Origin: Janthinobacterium sp. 61
GTDB taxonomy: Bacteria; Pseudomonadota; Gammaproteobacteria; Burkholderiales; Burkholderiaceae_D
DNA: 64,000 bases
NCBI RefSeq assembly: GCF_002846335.1
Contig: NZ_PJMQ01000001.1
Location: 4,526,001-4,590,000 of the forward strand
Reading direction: 5' to 3'
The position numbers and the translations under genes were made by a program. Shown piece after piece: positions 46,593 to 57,568 of this stretch; the first letter of the stretch is position 1; every line of letters starts with the position of its first letter. A model generated the notes under the pieces. The model saw nothing but the letters and a program-made list of their open reading frames with translations. It did not search any database and was not told the origin of the DNA.

Positions 46593-47669
46593 TTAATCGC
46601 CCAGCGCTGCCAACAGCTCGGCCTGGTGCTCAGCCGCCAAAGCATTCGTCAGTTCCGTCAAATCCCCATCCATGATGAAATCGAGCTTGTACAAGGTCAA
46701 ATTGATGCGGTGGTCCGTCAGGCGGCCTTGCGGGAAATTATAAGTGCGGATGCGCTCGCTGCGGTCGCCCGAACCGATCAGGCTCTTGCGGGTGGCCGCT
46801 TCCTTCGACTGCTGTTCGCGCAATTGCACGTCCTTGATGCGCGCGGCCAGTACTTTCATCGCTTGCGCCTTGTTCTTGTGCTGGCTGCGGTCATCCTGGC
46901 ATTCGACCACGATGCCGGTGGGCAAGTGGGTGATGCGCACGGCGGAATCCGTCTTGTTGATGTGCTGTCCGCCCGCGCCCGAGGCGCGGTAGGTATCGAT
47001 GCGCAGGTCGGCCGGGTTGATGTTGACGTCTTCCACTTCGTCCGCTTCCGGCATCACGGCCACCGTGCAGGCGGACGTGTGGATGCGGCCCTGGGTTTCC
47101 GTGGCCGGCACGCGCTGCACGCGGTGGCCGCCCGACTCGAATTTCAGCTTTGAATACGCGCCGTTGCCGACCACGCGCACGATCACTTCGCGGTAGCCGC
47201 CCAGGTCGGAGTCGGACGACGATACCAGTTCCACCTGCCAGCGGTTGCGTTCGGCAAAGCGCGAGTACATGCGTAACAAATCGCCCGCGAACAGGGCCGA
47301 TTCGTCGCCGCCCGTGCCGGCGCGAATTTCCAGGAAGATATTGCGCTCGTCATTGACGTCCTTCGGCAGCAGCATGGTTTGCAATTCGCGTTCCAGGCGC
47401 GCCATGGTGGCCTTCGCCGCCTCGATCTCTTCCTGCGCGAATTCCTTCATGTCCGGGTCGCCCAGCATCTCTTGCGCTGCCGCAATATCGTTGCCCGCTT
47501 CCTGGTAGGAGCGGTACAAGGCCACCAGAGGGCCCAGTTCGGCGTGCTCGCGCGTCATCTTGCGGTAGCTGTCCATGTTCGACGTGGCGTCCGGGTGCAT
47601 CAGCAGTTCGTCGAGTTCGACCAGGCGGTTCGCCAGTTGATCGAGTTTGGCCAGCATGGATGGTTTCAT
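46593..47669 (-). CDS. prfA: Peptide chain release factor 1
   Basis: A 358-residue class I release factor reading UAA/UAG. The GGQ motif is in [18 protein letters not shown], and the anticodon-like PxT element region is [16 protein letters not shown], which separates RF1 from RF2. The start at 47669 ([12 protein letters not shown]) aligns with the E. coli RF1 N terminus. It is the substrate of the PrmC encoded in the same cluster and lies 94 bases after hemA. Confidence 0.96.
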   Translation of the reverse strand: MKPSMLAKLDQLANRLVELDELLMHPDATSNMDSYRKMTREHAELGPLVALYRSYQEAGNDIAAAQEMLGDPDMKEFAQEEIEAAKATMARLERELQTMLLPKDVNDERNIFLEIRAGTGGDESALFAGDLLRMYSRFAERNRWQVELVSSSDSDLGGYREVIVRVVGNGAYSKLKFESGGHRVQRVPATETQGRIHTSACTVAVMPEADEVEDVNINPADLRIDTYRASGAGGQHINKTDSAVRITHLPTGIVVECQDDRSQHKNKAQAMKVLAARIKDVQLREQQSKEAATRKSLIGSGDRSERIRTYNFPQGRLTDHRINLTLYKLDFIMDGDLTELTNALAAEHQAELLAALGD

Positions 47670-47763
47670 AGCGATTCGCGGTAAAAGAGTGTAGGGGGGG
47701 GCGGGTCCGGCACGCCCGGCAGGCGGGCAGGGGGCGACCGCGCGGGCGGCCAGCGGGGCTGCG

Positions 47764-49038
47764 CTAACGGCGGGGGCGGAACAATTTCGGCAGCAGGGTG
47801 ACCAGCTGCTTGCGCTCGTCGCCCTGCGCATGGTGCAGCGCCTGCTGCGGACCGTGCAGGAACTTGGCCGTCAAGCCTTTCGACAGCGCTTCCAGCACGG
47901 CATCGATGTCGGCGCCCTTGGCCAGCATCTTGCGCGCCCGTTCCACTTCGATCAGGCGCAGCGCTTCGCTGTTTTCATGCAAATGCTGGATGACGGGCAC
48001 CATGGCGCGGTCGTCGACCCAGCTCATGAACGATTGCACGCGCGTCTCGATGATGGCCTCGGCTTGCGCCACGGCCGCTTGCCGGCTTTCCAGGCCCGTC
48101 TGCACGACCTTGCCCAGGTCGTCGACCGTGTACAGGAAGACGTCGTTCAGGCGGCCCACTTCCGATTCGATGTCGCGCGGCACGGCCAGGTCGACCATGA
48201 ACATGGGTTTGTGGCGGCGCGCCTTGATGGCGCGCTCGACCAGGCCCAGACCCAGCAGCGGCAAGGACGACGCCGTGCACGAGATGACGATGTCGAACTG
48301 GTGCAGTTGCTCCGGCAGGTCGGCCAGGCGGATGGCCTTGCCATTGAAGCGGTGCGCCAGTTCCTCGCCCCGTTCCATGGTGCGGTTGGCAATGGTGATG
48401 CTTTTCGGGTTCTGCGCGGCAAAGTGCGTGGCGCACAATTCGATCATTTCGCCGGCGCCGATGAACAGCACGTTCTGCTCGGCAATTTTATCGAAGATGC
48501 GTTGCGACAGGCGCACGGCGGCGGCCGCCATGGAAACGCTGTGGGCGCCGATTTCCGTGCTGCTGCGCACTTCCTTGGCGACGGAAAAGCTGCGCTGGAA
48601 CAACTGGTGCAGATACGTGCCCAGGCCGCCCGCCTCGTCGGCCGTGCGGATGGCATCCTTGATCTGCCCCAGGATCTGCGTTTCACCCAGCACCATCGAG
48701 TCCAGCCCGGAGGCGACGCGGAAGGTGTGGCGCACGGCATCGTGCTGCGGCAGCATATATAAATGGGGGCGCAGCTCGCTGTAGTTGAGCTTGTGATAAT
48801 CGGCCAGGAAATGCGCGCCCGCGTCGAGCGGGTTCGGCACATGGCTGGCCGAATATAGCTCGGTGCGGTTGCACGTCGAGAGTATGGCCGCTTCGTCGTT
48901 GTCGCGCAGGTCGATGCGCTGGAACCAGGTCCGCGCCGCCATCACCGCCTGACCCAGATGCTCAGGCGCAAACGCCAGCTGTTCGCGGAGCGACACTGGG
49001 GCGGTGGTATGGTTGAGGCCGACGGCGAGCAGTTGCAT
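47764..49038 (-). CDS. hemA: Glutamyl-tRNA reductase
   Basis: A 424-residue enzyme that reduces glutamyl-tRNA to glutamate-1-semialdehyde, the first step of C5 tetrapyrrole synthesis. The N-terminal [18 protein letters not shown], the catalytic cysteine in STCNRTELY and the NADPH-binding [10 protein letters not shown] are visible. The start at 49038 begins the conserved domain directly. It heads the hemA-prfA gene pair; the OmpR-type regulator gene lies upstream on the same strand. Confidence 0.95.
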   Translation of the reverse strand: MQLLAVGLNHTTAPVSLREQLAFAPEHLGQAVMAARTWFQRIDLRDNDEAAILSTCNRTELYSASHVPNPLDAGAHFLADYHKLNYSELRPHLYMLPQHDAVRHTFRVASGLDSMVLGETQILGQIKDAIRTADEAGGLGTYLHQLFQRSFSVAKEVRSSTEIGAHSVSMAAAAVRLSQRIFDKIAEQNVLFIGAGEMIELCATHFAAQNPKSITIANRTMERGEELAHRFNGKAIRLADLPEQLHQFDIVISCTASSLPLLGLGLVERAIKARRHKPMFMVDLAVPRDIESEVGRLNDVFLYTVDDLGKVVQTGLESRQAAVAQAEAIIETRVQSFMSWVDDRAMVPVIQHLHENSEALRLIEVERARKMLAKGADIDAVLEALSKGLTAKFLHGPQQALHHAQGDERKQLVTLLPKLFRPRR

Positions 49039-49130
49039 TTCAGGGCTGTTGGGAATTCTTATGCCGACATTATAACGCCTTGTGCCCGCGCTTTGAGCAG
49101 TTCGCCTGTTTTGGTCCGGATGCGTGGGCG

Positions 49131-49820
49131 TCACCCGCCCAGTTTTTCAAGGCGATAACCATAACTGTAGACGGGCACCAGGCGGTAGCCGTGTTCCGGT
49201 TTCAGCTGCAGCTTGTTGCGCACGCGCGAGACGTGAGTATCCATGGTGCGCGAGGGCAGGGCCGTGTCGCGCTGCCACACGGCTTCGTGGATATAGGCGC
49301 GCGACAGGGGGCGGCCCAGGTTGCGGAAAAAAAGCAGCGCCAGGGCGAATTCCTTGTGCGTCACGTCCAGCACTTCGCCATCCTTCAGCAGGCGGCCGGG
49401 GCGGGTTTCAAACGTGTAATGACCAAATTGCAAATATTCGGCGCCATTCTGGGCCGGGTAAGCCACGCGCAACAGCGCCTGGGTGCGCAAAGTCAGTTCG
49501 CTGCGCCGCAAGGGCTTGATCATGTAGTCATCGGCACCCGCCGTCATGCCGGCCACCACATCGTCCTCGCCCGAGCTGTTGGTCATAAACAACACGGGTG
49601 CCTTTGGCGCCAGTTTTTCCCGGGCGCGGCGCAAGACTTCCGCACCATCCAGGTCGCTCACATGCCAGTCGAGGATGAGCATGTCGCAACTGTCCTTGCG
49701 CAATTGCCCCAGCATTTCCTTGCCACTCTGAAACTCGTGGCAAGCGTGGCCGGCGGCGGTGAGCACCTGGCAGATCAGTTCTGCCTGGCTATGGTCGCTA
49801 TCGAGTACGGCAATTCGCAT
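49131..49820 (-). CDS. OmpR family response regulator (orphan)
   Basis: A 229-residue protein. The receiver domain has phospho-acceptor Asp51 ([10 protein letters not shown]) and the lysine in DYMIKPLRR. The C-terminal winged helix has [21 protein letters not shown] and [13 protein letters not shown]. No histidine kinase is adjacent on either side, so its partner is elsewhere. The output genes are unknown. Confidence 0.9.
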   Translation of the reverse strand: MRIAVLDSDHSQAELICQVLTAAGHACHEFQSGKEMLGQLRKDSCDMLILDWHVSDLDGAEVLRRAREKLAPKAPVLFMTNSSGEDDVVAGMTAGADDYMIKPLRRSELTLRTQALLRVAYPAQNGAEYLQFGHYTFETRPGRLLKDGEVLDVTHKEFALALLFFRNLGRPLSRAYIHEAVWQRDTALPSRTMDTHVSRVRNKLQLKPEHGYRLVPVYSYGYRLEKLGG

Positions 49821-49988
49821 AATGGGCTGGAATGTGTAACAACAAACAGACGGTCCGCTCTGCTTATCGTAATGTTAAGGAATGCTCAAGTGAAATATAA
49901 CAGAGATTGCAACTGTGTCCAGTGAAATCGGCAGCTTGGACCTTTACGTTACACTTGTTCATCTACCCCTTACTGCGGAGGAACGGCA

Positions 49989-50498
49989 ATGACAGACAAT
50001 AGCAGCACGGATTGGACCCTGATACCGGCCAGTCGTGCCGAAATCGAGCAAGTGCGCGAGCGTTGCCGGCGCCTGGTGCAGCGGCGTGCCGTGATGTCGG
50101 CGGGTGCCTCGGCCATTCCCATTCCTGGCATCGACCTGATGTCGGATGTCGGACTGTTTTCCATGCTGATTAACGATATCAACCACGAATTCGGCCTGAC
50201 GCCCGAACAGATCGAGCGCCTCAACCCGCAGTTCAAGATGATGGCCTACCGCGCGGCGGTGGGCATGGGCGGCATGCTGGTAGGGAAGCTGGTGTCGCGC
50301 GAATTGATCCTCCAGCTGCTCAAGCGCAGTGGCGTCAAGATAGCCACCAAGCAGGTGGCGCGCTTCGTGCCGTTCGCCGGGCAGGCGGTGGCGGCAGCCA
50401 TCGGTTACGCGGTGTTCCGCCAGATCGGCAACCATCACGTGAACGCCTGCGCCGCGGTGGCGCAGGAATTGCTCACGGTCAGGCCGGATCAGACCTAG
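49989..50498 (+). CDS. Unknown protein with DUF697-like hydrophobic region
   Basis: A 169-residue protein. After a polar start it has the hydrophobic, glycine-rich stretch SAGASAIPIPGIDLMSDVGL, then a helical region, and another hydrophobic segment RFVPFAGQAVAAAIGYAVF near the C terminus. This resembles the membrane-associated region of DUF697-type proteins, without the usual GTPase domain. TGCGGAGG precedes the start. Function unknown. It converges on minE. Confidence 0.7.
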   Translation: MTDNSSTDWTLIPASRAEIEQVRERCRRLVQRRAVMSAGASAIPIPGIDLMSDVGLFSMLINDINHEFGLTPEQIERLNPQFKMMAYRAAVGMGGMLVGKLVSRELILQLLKRSGVKIATKQVARFVPFAGQAVAAAIGYAVFRQIGNHHVNACAAVAQELLTVRPDQT

Positions 50499-50540
50499 AG
50501 CCTATCCCAGTGGGGAGCGGCATCTATTGGGACAGGCTCT
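50497..50540. terminator. Hairpin between convergent genes (unknown protein and minE)
   Basis: AGAGCCTATCCCA at 50497-50509 pairs with TGGGACAGGCTCT at 50528-50540 (12 of 13), with an 18-base loop. It starts at the stop of the unknown gene and ends at the minE stop. It lacks a T run, so bidirectional termination is possible but not certain. Confidence 0.5.
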
Positions 50541-50790
50541 ATGCGTCCGGCAGTACCACGTTGACGTCGAGTACTTCCAGGTTGCCCTGGCGGTCCAGCG
50601 AAATCTTGATGTCGTCGGCATTGACCTTGGTGTACTTGGAAATGACGGCGATCAATTCCTTGTGCAGGGCGGGCAGGAAGTCCGGACCGTCGCGTCCGCT
50701 ACGTTCGCGGGCGATGATGATCTGCAGGCGTTCCTTTGCCGCGGTGGCCGTCTTCGGCTTGGGGGGGAACAGGAAAGAAAGCAAGGCCAT
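50539..50790 (-). CDS. minE: Cell division topological specificity factor MinE
   Basis: An 83-residue protein. The N-terminal membrane-binding and MinD-contact helix is [15 protein letters not shown], followed by [14 protein letters not shown] and the anti-MinCD topology domain. It stimulates MinD ATPase and drives pole-to-pole oscillation. Its start lies one base after the minD stop, so translation is coupled. Confidence 0.95.
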   Translation of the reverse strand: MALLSFLFPPKPKTATAAKERLQIIIARERSGRDGPDFLPALHKELIAVISKYTKVNADDIKISLDRQGNLEVLDVNVVLPDA

Positions 50791-50791
50791 A

Positions 50792-51607
50792 TCACTTCGC
50801 CCCAAAAATGCGCTGGAGTAATCCAGGCTTTTCATAGTTGGTAAAGCGCAACTCGACATCTTCGCCGAGGAAACGCGAGACCACGTCTTCATAGGCTTGC
50901 GCCACATCCGTCCCCTTGAAATGGATGGCAGGATTGCCCTGGTTCGAGGCGGCCAGCACTTGTTCCGATTCCGGAATGATGCCCACCAGCGGGATGCGCA
51001 GGATTTCCTGCACGTCCTGGTAGGACAGCATTTCATCCGATTCCACGCGTTTCGGCGAGTAGCGGGTAATCAGCAAATGTTCCTTGACCGGCTCGCCGCC
51101 CGTCTGCGCGCGGCGCGACTTGGCTTGCAAGATGCCGAGGATGCGGTCCGAATCGCGCACCGACGACACTTCCGGGTTGGTGACGATGATGGCTTCGTCG
51201 GCGAACGTCAGCGCCATCAGCGCGCCATGCTCGATGCCGGCTGGCGAATCGCAGATGATGAATTCGAAACCCATGTTGATCAGGTCGTTCAACACGCGTT
51301 CCACGCCTTCTTCCGACAAGGCATCTTTGTCGCGCGTCTGCGAGGCAGGCAGAATGAACAGGTTGTCGCAGTGCTTGTCCTTGATCAAGGCCTGGTTCAG
51401 GGTCGCCTCTTTGTTGATCACATTGATCAAGTCATACACGACGCGGCGCTCGCAACCCATGATCAGGTCGAGGTTGCGCAGGCCCACGTCGAAGTCGAGC
51501 ACGGCTGTCTTGTGGCCGCGCATGGCCAGACCAGTGGAAAAACTGGCGCTAGAGGTCGTCTTGCCGACACCGCCCTTGCCGGACGTCACAACAATAATTC
51601 TTGCCAC
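50792..51607 (-). CDS. minD: Septum-site-determining ATPase MinD
   Basis: A 271-residue ParA/MinD-type ATPase with the deviant Walker [13 protein letters not shown] at residues 6-17 and the amphipathic membrane-targeting helix at the C terminus ([12 protein letters not shown]). It recruits MinC to the membrane and places the division site. Middle gene of minC-minD-minE. Confidence 0.97.
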   Translation of the reverse strand: MARIIVVTSGKGGVGKTTSSASFSTGLAMRGHKTAVLDFDVGLRNLDLIMGCERRVVYDLINVINKEATLNQALIKDKHCDNLFILPASQTRDKDALSEEGVERVLNDLINMGFEFIICDSPAGIEHGALMALTFADEAIIVTNPEVSSVRDSDRILGILQAKSRRAQTGGEPVKEHLLITRYSPKRVESDEMLSYQDVQEILRIPLVGIIPESEQVLAASNQGNPAIHFKGTDVAQAYEDVVSRFLGEDVELRFTNYEKPGLLQRIFGAK

Positions 51608-51644
51608 AAATAATCCTTTTCAGATATCTCTTGAATTGTGCAGC

Positions 51645-52400
51645 TTAAGAGCGGTTCACGGGAGTGACCGGATTGACAGAGTGTATATCGATTCTGTCTC
51701 CAGCCAAACGAATTTGCGCGGGTCCACGCGCCATTTCCGCAGGGAAACCATCCTCGAACGTGCGGTACACGCCGGCGATCGAGACCAGTTCCGGTTCCAT
51801 GGACAGTGCGAAGATGCGCGCCTGGGCATTGCCCGAGGCGCCGGCCAGCGCGCGGCCGTACAGCGACGAATACACGTGGATGCTGCCGTCGGCGATGATT
51901 TCGGCGCCATTGTTGACGACAGCGGTGATGATCAGGTCGCAGCCGCGCGCGTAAATGCGCTGGCCGGCACGCACGGGCGTGTCGATCACCATCACTTGCG
52001 CTTCGGCGCCCGACTGGGCGGCCGCCGTGGCGGTATCCTTGGGGCCATCCTTGGGCGGGGCATCGTCGCGCGTCTTGCCGCTGTCGAGGCTCAAGCCTTG
52101 CGCCAGGATGGCGTCATGCATCTCGGCCGGCGCATTGCGCACAGCCACGGCATTCAAACGGTATTTTTTCAGCAGTGCCACGAGGGCGGCCCAGTCGATG
52201 GGTACGCTGCCGGGCGGCAAGGCGGCCACGTCCAGTACGGCCAGGTCGTCTTCGAAAAAGTCCGCCACGCCTCCCGTCATGTCACGCAAGGCGGCATCGA
52301 GTGCCTGCGTATCGGCGCTATGCATAATGGCGGAGACGGCAACGACGGTGGAAATCTTGATTTCGATAGGCTTCTGCGACGGGCTTTTGGACATAAACAT
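51645..52400 (-). CDS. minC: Septum-site-determining inhibitor MinC
   Basis: A 251-residue FtsZ inhibitor. The N-terminal domain spans about 1-105; a charged linker (KTRDDAPPKDGPKDTATAA) leads to the C-terminal right-handed beta-helix with RAGQRIYARGCDLIITAVVNNGAEIIADGSIHVY, which binds MinD. A second ATG at residue 3 is an equally good start. It heads the min operon, 37 bases before minD. Confidence 0.95.
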   Translation of the reverse strand: MFMSKSPSQKPIEIKISTVVAVSAIMHSADTQALDAALRDMTGGVADFFEDDLAVLDVAALPPGSVPIDWAALVALLKKYRLNAVAVRNAPAEMHDAILAQGLSLDSGKTRDDAPPKDGPKDTATAAAQSGAEAQVMVIDTPVRAGQRIYARGCDLIITAVVNNGAEIIADGSIHVYSSLYGRALAGASGNAQARIFALSMEPELVSIAGVYRTFEDGFPAEMARGPAQIRLAGDRIDIHSVNPVTPVNRS

Positions 52401-52622
52401 TTATCAAAGTGAAACTGCGGCAGGCCAGATGTTCCGTATGGCAACAATGGGAGCAGTAAATTTCTTGCATTCTACTGCAAAAAAATCAGCATCAGGGGCC
52501 TGGCGCGTGCTATTCCGCAGGGCAACACCTACTTCATGTCAAAAAAAATGGGCGGTGCCCCGGAAAACCGGTGCGCCGCCCCGCAAGCCGCCGAGAATGC
52601 GCCCTGAAGGCGCTGTCCTGGA

Positions 52623-54530
52623 TCAAGCCGCGCGCATCTGCCGTGCCGCCGCAACCATATTTTTTACAGCCGCTTCCGTTTCCAGCCAGCCACGCGTCTT
52701 CAAGCCGCAGTCCGGGTTGACCCGTAAATGGGCTGGTGGAATCACGGCGATGCGGTAGGCGCGCGTGGCCCAGTCCAGGTAGGCGTCCCACTGGCCGCGG
52801 CGCAGCGGCAAGCCGTCGCGGATGGCCGGCTCGTCGATCTGGATGCTGCCGATGCCGGCCGTTTCCAGGTCTGCCACCTCGTCGCGGATGGCCAGGGCCA
52901 GTTGCAGCGCCGTGGTGGCGCGCGACTGGTCGTCGCGCACGAACGAGCATTGCAAGATCGTCACCGGCCCCGTCAGCATGCCCTTCACCGGTTTATGCGT
53001 CAGGCTTTGCGCGTGCACCGTCCATTCGACGGTCATGGCGGCCGGGCGCTGCACGTCGCCGTAGATGATGGGAGGCTTGACGCAGCGCGAGCCGTACGAT
53101 TGCACCCAGCCCAGGCGCGTGAAGGCGAAACCGTCCAATTGCCCGCCGAAGTATTCGATCATGTCGTTGCGTTCCGCTTCGCCATGCACGAGTACGTCCA
53201 GGCCCAGCGCTTCCTGGCGGATGGCCGTCGTTGGCGGGAAGGAGCCGATGGTCGTTGTCGGGAAGTCGGGCAGTTGCAGGCGCTGCGTCACTTGCGGACG
53301 GTGCACGCGGGGGCTGGTACGGCGGCTGGCAATGGCCAGGCGAGACATGGCCAATGCGGCCAGCGCGGCGTCATCGGGATGGCCTTCGAGCGCGCCCTTG
53401 AGGACGGCGATCTCCGACAGCTTTTCCGTGGCAAACGCCAGCCAGGTCCGGATTTCACCGTCGAGCTCCGTCTCGGCTTCCAGGCTGAACGGTACGTGCA
53501 GCAGGGAGCATGACGGCGCCAGCCACAGGTTGCCGTTGCGTTTGGCTGCCAGTGGCTGCAGCACGGCGAGGGCCGCGTCGAGGTCGGTGCGCCAGATGTT
53601 GCGCCCGTCGACGATGCCGATCGACAAGACTTTATGCGCGGGCAGCCAGTCCGTCACGCTGATCAATTCATGCGGCGCGCGGATGCCGTCGACATGCAGG
53701 CCGGCCACGGGCAGGCGGCACGTCAGGCTGAGGTTTTCTTCCAGCGGCGAGAAATACGTGGCCAGCAAGATATTCACGCCCACCTGGTTCAACTGCCAAT
53801 ACGTGCTTTCGAAGGCGCTGCGCCAGGCGTTGGGCAAATCCAGGCCCAGGATCGGTTCGTCGACCTGCACCCACGTCACGCCTTGCTGCTTCAGGCGGTC
53901 GAGCAGGGCGCTGTAGACGGGCAGCAACTGTTCCAGCAGGGCCAGGCGCTCGAAACCCGGTGTCTTTTCCTTGCCCAGCCAGAGGAAGGTGAGGGGGCCG
54001 ATCAGGGCCGCCTTGACCTGGTGGCCGAGCGCTTGCGCCTCGGCCACTTCCGCCAGCAGGCGCTCGCAAGCCAGCGAGAAGCGGGTCTGCGGCGACAATT
54101 CGGGCACCAGGTAATGGTAATTGCTGTCAAACCACTTGGTCATTTCCAGCGCGGGATTGCCAGCGCTGTGTTCGTGGGGGGCATGGCCATGGTTGCAAGC
54201 GGCGGGTTCGGCATGATTGTCGTTGCCGCGCGCCATTGTGAAATAGCGCGACAGCGATGACTGCTCTGGCGCGAAATTGAAACGGGCCGGTTCGCAGCCC
54301 AGCAGCTGGATATGGTTGGCCATGTAGTCGTAAAAGGCGAAGTCGCCTACGGTGACGTAGTCGAGTCCGGCGCCCCTTTGTTGCGCCCAGTGGGCCGCGC
54401 GCAGTTGCTGGCCCGTGGCTTCCAGGGCGGCCTCGGATACCTCGCCACGCCAGTGGCTTTCCAGCGCCAGTTTCAGTTCACGCGCGGCACCGATATGGGG
54501 AAAGCCAAGGATGTGGGTACAAATGGTCAT
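52623..54530 (-). CDS. metE: Cobalamin-independent methionine synthase homologue with three internal deletions
   Basis: An open frame of 635 residues clearly homologous to MetE (E. coli 753). The N-terminal domain is complete, with a His-rich insert ([13 protein letters not shown]). In the C-terminal domain [23 protein letters not shown] and [15 protein letters not shown] are present. Three blocks appear missing: about 25 residues before [13 protein letters not shown] (near 53275-53280), about 30 between TTAIRQ and EALGLDVL (near 53214-53219), and about 85 between YRIA and LRVNPDCG (near 52721-52750). The last takes away the H-x-C and Glu zinc ligands; only the NPDCG cysteine remains. The deletions keep the frame. 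The protein is unlikely to be catalytically active as read. The start at 54530 ([14 protein letters not shown]) is the conserved one. Confidence 0.85.
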   Translation of the reverse strand: MTICTHILGFPHIGAARELKLALESHWRGEVSEAALEATGQQLRAAHWAQQRGAGLDYVTVGDFAFYDYMANHIQLLGCEPARFNFAPEQSSLSRYFTMARGNDNHAEPAACNHGHAPHEHSAGNPALEMTKWFDSNYHYLVPELSPQTRFSLACERLLAEVAEAQALGHQVKAALIGPLTFLWLGKEKTPGFERLALLEQLLPVYSALLDRLKQQGVTWVQVDEPILGLDLPNAWRSAFESTYWQLNQVGVNILLATYFSPLEENLSLTCRLPVAGLHVDGIRAPHELISVTDWLPAHKVLSIGIVDGRNIWRTDLDAALAVLQPLAAKRNGNLWLAPSCSLLHVPFSLEAETELDGEIRTWLAFATEKLSEIAVLKGALEGHPDDAALAALAMSRLAIASRRTSPRVHRPQVTQRLQLPDFPTTTIGSFPPTTAIRQEALGLDVLVHGEAERNDMIEYFGGQLDGFAFTRLGWVQSYGSRCVKPPIIYGDVQRPAAMTVEWTVHAQSLTHKPVKGMLTGPVTILQCSFVRDDQSRATTALQLALAIRDEVADLETAGIGSIQIDEPAIRDGLPLRRGQWDAYLDWATRAYRIAVIPPAHLRVNPDCGLKTRGWLETEAAVKNMVAAARQMRAA

Positions 54531-54614
54531 GATGTCATCGAGATTTAATGTGAATGCGCTAGAGTGTGCGGCAACTTGATCTATAATCAAAACGAAACAT
54601 TTTGCCGAATAACA

Positions 54615-54627
54615 TGAAAATAATTCA
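54615..54627. promoter_or_regulatory. MetR-binding box between metE and metR
   Basis: TGAAAATAATTCA matches the MetR consensus TGAA-N5-TTCA exactly. It lies 22 bases before the metR start and 85 bases before the metE start, where MetR would activate metE and control its own gene with homocysteine as co-effector, as known in enteric bacteria. Confidence 0.75.
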
Positions 54628-54648
54628 CGTACATCCCCCAATTTCCCG

Positions 54649-55557
54649 ATGCTAGAAATCCGCCACCTGCGCACCCTGAGTGCCTTGCGTTCGTCCGGCA
54701 GCCTGGTGCGCGCCGCGCAACTGCTCAATCTGACCCAGTCGGCCCTGTCGCACCAGATCCGTTTGCTGGAAGAGCGCTACAAGGCGCCCTTGTTCGAGCG
54801 CAAGTCGATGCCGATCGCGTTTACGGCCACGGGCAGCCGGTTGCTGGAGCTGGCCGACAAGCTGCTGCCCGAGATCGAGCTGGCCGAGCGCGAGGTGGCG
54901 CGCCTGTCGCAGGGCGACCAGGGGCAGTTGCGCGTGGCGCTCGAATGCCATACCTGCTTCGACTGGCTCATGCCGGTGATGGATGCGTTCCGCCAGCGCT
55001 GGCCGGAAGTGGAGATCGACCTGGTGTCGGGCTTTCACAGCGAACCGGCGGATTTGCTGCGCTCGGGCGAGGCGGACCTCGTGATCGGCTCGCCGTATGG
55101 CCCCGATTTCACCGTGTTTCCCCTGTTCCGCTTTGAAATGCTGGTGGTGATGGCGCAGAAGCACCGCCTGCAGGCGCAGCGCCGGCTCGTGGCGGCCGAC
55201 TTTACGGGCGAGACCCTGATCACCTATCCGGTGCCGGAAGAGCGCATCGATCTGATCCGCGAAGTGCTGCGGCCGGCCGGCATCCAGTTTGAACGCCGCA
55301 CGGCGGAACTGACGGTGGCCGTGCTGCAACTGGTGGCGAGCCGGCGCGGCATCGCCGCTTTGCCGAACTGGGCCATCAAGAATTACGTCGATTACGATTA
55401 TGTGGTGGCGCGCCCGGTGGGCGAACAGGGCTTGTGGAGCGACCTGTATGTCTCGGTGCCGGAGCAGTTGCAAGACAAGGCGTATGTGCGCGATTTCGTC
55501 AGTGTGATACGCGAGCAGTGCGCGGCCTCGCTCGACGGTATCAAATTGTTGTCCTGA
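54649..55557 (+). CDS. metR: LysR-type regulator MetR
   Basis: A 302-residue LysR regulator that opens with [20 protein letters not shown] and has the helix-turn-helix [17 protein letters not shown], strongly like MetR. Family MetR activates metE (and often metH) in response to homocysteine. It is divergent from metE with a consensus MetR box between the genes. Unlike metE, it appears intact. Confidence 0.93.
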   Translation: MLEIRHLRTLSALRSSGSLVRAAQLLNLTQSALSHQIRLLEERYKAPLFERKSMPIAFTATGSRLLELADKLLPEIELAEREVARLSQGDQGQLRVALECHTCFDWLMPVMDAFRQRWPEVEIDLVSGFHSEPADLLRSGEADLVIGSPYGPDFTVFPLFRFEMLVVMAQKHRLQAQRRLVAADFTGETLITYPVPEERIDLIREVLRPAGIQFERRTAELTVAVLQLVASRRGIAALPNWAIKNYVDYDYVVARPVGEQGLWSDLYVSVPEQLQDKAYVRDFVSVIREQCAASLDGIKLLS

Positions 55558-55686
55558 TTAGCGTTGTATTGGAAACAAACCAACAGGGAACATTGATAAA
55601 TATCAAGGTTTAGTAATGAACGACCGCTTACAGTTGAGCACTGTGCGGCGCAACATGGCGCCGTCTACTCTTTGGAGAGGAACGAC

Positions 55687-56172
55687 ATGTTTTCATTTTC
55701 CGAACAATGGGCACGCGCCGGCAAGGCCGTGATGGAAGCACAATTGATCAGTGCGCAAGCGTATGTCCAGGCTGCCGTCGACAGCGGTGCCAGCGTGCTG
55801 GACTTGCAGCTCGATGCGGCCCGCGCGGCGTTGGCCGCCGCTACGGTGGCGGGCAATCAGCTGCTGTCCGCGAAGGATCCGCAAGCGCTGCTGGAACTGT
55901 CGCGTACACAGTCGCAACTGGCCATCGAACGCATCGGTGCATATAACCGCCAGGCAAAGGATGTTGCTCAAGAAACCCAGGAGAAATTCGATACTGTGAC
56001 AAAGGGTGAGTTTGCTGCATCGCGTCAAAAATTTGGCGAGCTGTTGCAGGTGGTAAAGCAAACGCCCGTGCCCCTGACTATTCCCTTCAATAATTTTCTA
56101 AAAACCACTTTCGGCGGCGCCGATGAAGGGTATGATAAAAATAAAAACACGCGCCCTGCTCGTCAAACGTAG
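55687..56172 (+). CDS. phaP: Phasin family protein
   Basis: A 161-residue amphipathic, Ala-rich helical protein with the phasin_2 pattern ([30 protein letters not shown] at the start, then a heptad-like helix and [17 protein letters not shown]). Phasins coat polyhydroxyalkanoate granules. GGAGAGG lies six bases upstream of the chosen start. It is followed by phaA and phaB, which make the PHA monomer. Confidence 0.9.
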   Translation: MFSFSEQWARAGKAVMEAQLISAQAYVQAAVDSGASVLDLQLDAARAALAAATVAGNQLLSAKDPQALLELSRTQSQLAIERIGAYNRQAKDVAQETQEKFDTVTKGEFAASRQKFGELLQVVKQTPVPLTIPFNNFLKTTFGGADEGYDKNKNTRPARQT

Positions 56173-56297
56173 GCGCGTTGCGGCCCGGCAGCGGCTATCC
56201 GCCGCGCCCGGCCTGTGGCCGCCACCGCAAGCAGGCTGTGATCGCCGCCGCCTGCGGTGCGGCGCTGGAACTGCGGCGCATGCCGCGCTAGAATGAA

Positions 56298-56313
56298 ACA
56301 CAGCTTGCTGTGT
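56298..56313. promoter_or_regulatory. Palindrome upstream of phaA
   Basis: ACACAGC-tt-GCTGTGT is a perfect 7+7 inverted repeat with a 2-base centre, 70 bases before the phaA start in the 211-base phaP-phaA gap. It could be an operator or a hairpin; I cannot tie it to a known regulator. Confidence 0.3.
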
Positions 56314-56383
56314 CTTCCCGGATTCATTGGATTGTATTAGCACCTTGACCTTGGCCCTCGTGGCCTGCATATCGGAGAAATAA

Positions 56384-57562
56384 ATGGATGATGTCGTAAT
56401 CGTGGCCGCCGGCCGTACCGCAGTCGGCAAATTCGGTGGCAGTCTGGCCAAGATTCCCGCGTCCGAACTGGGCGCACATGTAATCAAGGGCTTGCTGGCA
56501 CAAACCGGCATCGACCCGAACCTGATCGGCGAAGCGATCCTGGGCCAGGTACTGACGGCCGCCGTCGGCCAGAACGCCGCGCGACAGGCCGTCATCAAGG
56601 CTGGCCTGCCCAGCTCCATCCCGGCATTCACCATCAACAAGGTATGCGGCAGCGGCCTGAAGGCCACGCACCTGGCGGCGCAAGCGATCAAATGTGGTGA
56701 CGCCAACATCATCATCGCCGGCGGCCAGGAAAACATGAGTGCGTCGCCGCACGCCATGAACGGCTCGCGCGACGGTTTCCGCATGGGCGACTTCAAGATG
56801 GTCGACACCATGATCGTCGACGGCCTGTGGGACGTGTACAACCAGTACCACATGGGCATCACGGCGGAAAACGTCGCCAAGAAATACGAAGTGACGCGCG
56901 CCGAGCAGGATGAATTCGCGCTGCAGTCGCAACTGAAGGCGGAAGCGGCGCAAAAAGCGGGCAAGTTCAAGGATGAAATCCTGCCGCTGGAAATCGCCAA
57001 CAAAAAAGGCACTGTCGTCTTCGATAGCGATGAATACATCAAGCCCGGCTCGACCCTGGAATCGCTGACCGGCCTGCGCCCCGCGTTCGCCAAGGACGGC
57101 ACTGTCACCGCCGGCAATGCTTCCGGCCTGAACGATGGCGCCGCCGCCGTCATCATGATGTCGGCCTCGCAAGCGAAAGAACTGGGCTTGAAGCCGCTGG
57201 CACGCATCAAGGCCTACGCTTCGTCGGGCCTGGACCCGGCCGTCATGGGCATGGGCCCCGTCTCCGCTTCGCGCTTGTGCCTGAAAAAAGCCGGCTGGAC
57301 GCATGAAGAGCTGGACTTGATGGAAATCAATGAAGCGTTTGCCGCGCAAGCGATTGCCGTCAACAAGGAAATGGGCTGGGATACCAGCAAGATCAATGTG
57401 AACGGCGGCGCGATTGCCATCGGCCACCCGATCGGCGCCTCCGGCGCGCGCATCCTGGTCACCCTGATCCACGAAATGATACGCCGCGACGCCAAGAAAG
57501 GCCTGGCCGCGTTGTGCATCGGCGGCGGCATGGGCGTTGCTCTGGCGATCGAGCGCGACTAA
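56384..57562 (+). CDS. phaA: Acetyl-CoA C-acetyltransferase (beta-ketothiolase)
   Basis: A 392-residue thiolase that condenses two acetyl-CoA into acetoacetyl-CoA, the first PHB step. The acyl-accepting Cys88 is in [12 protein letters not shown], the histidine is in GHPIGASG and the second cysteine is in LCIGGGMG. All catalytic residues are intact and length matches PhaA. CGGAGAAATAA precedes the start. The reductase gene phaB follows after a structured gap. Confidence 0.96.
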   Translation: MDDVVIVAAGRTAVGKFGGSLAKIPASELGAHVIKGLLAQTGIDPNLIGEAILGQVLTAAVGQNAARQAVIKAGLPSSIPAFTINKVCGSGLKATHLAAQAIKCGDANIIIAGGQENMSASPHAMNGSRDGFRMGDFKMVDTMIVDGLWDVYNQYHMGITAENVAKKYEVTRAEQDEFALQSQLKAEAAQKAGKFKDEILPLEIANKKGTVVFDSDEYIKPGSTLESLTGLRPAFAKDGTVTAGNASGLNDGAAAVIMMSASQAKELGLKPLARIKAYASSGLDPAVMGMGPVSASRLCLKKAGWTHEELDLMEINEAFAAQAIAVNKEMGWDTSKINVNGGAIAIGHPIGASGARILVTLIHEMIRRDAKKGLAALCIGGGMGVALAIERD

Positions 57563-57568
57563 TGGTGG

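Noticed and set aside
50497..50540. The hairpin as a third repeat family
   Set aside because: I find no second copy in the window, and its position between two convergent stops is enough to explain it as a terminator-like hairpin.
56298..56313. The palindrome upstream of phaA as a PhaR operator
   Set aside because: It does not resemble TGCA-rich PhaR sites, and no phaR gene is in the window; it is kept only as an unassigned palindrome.
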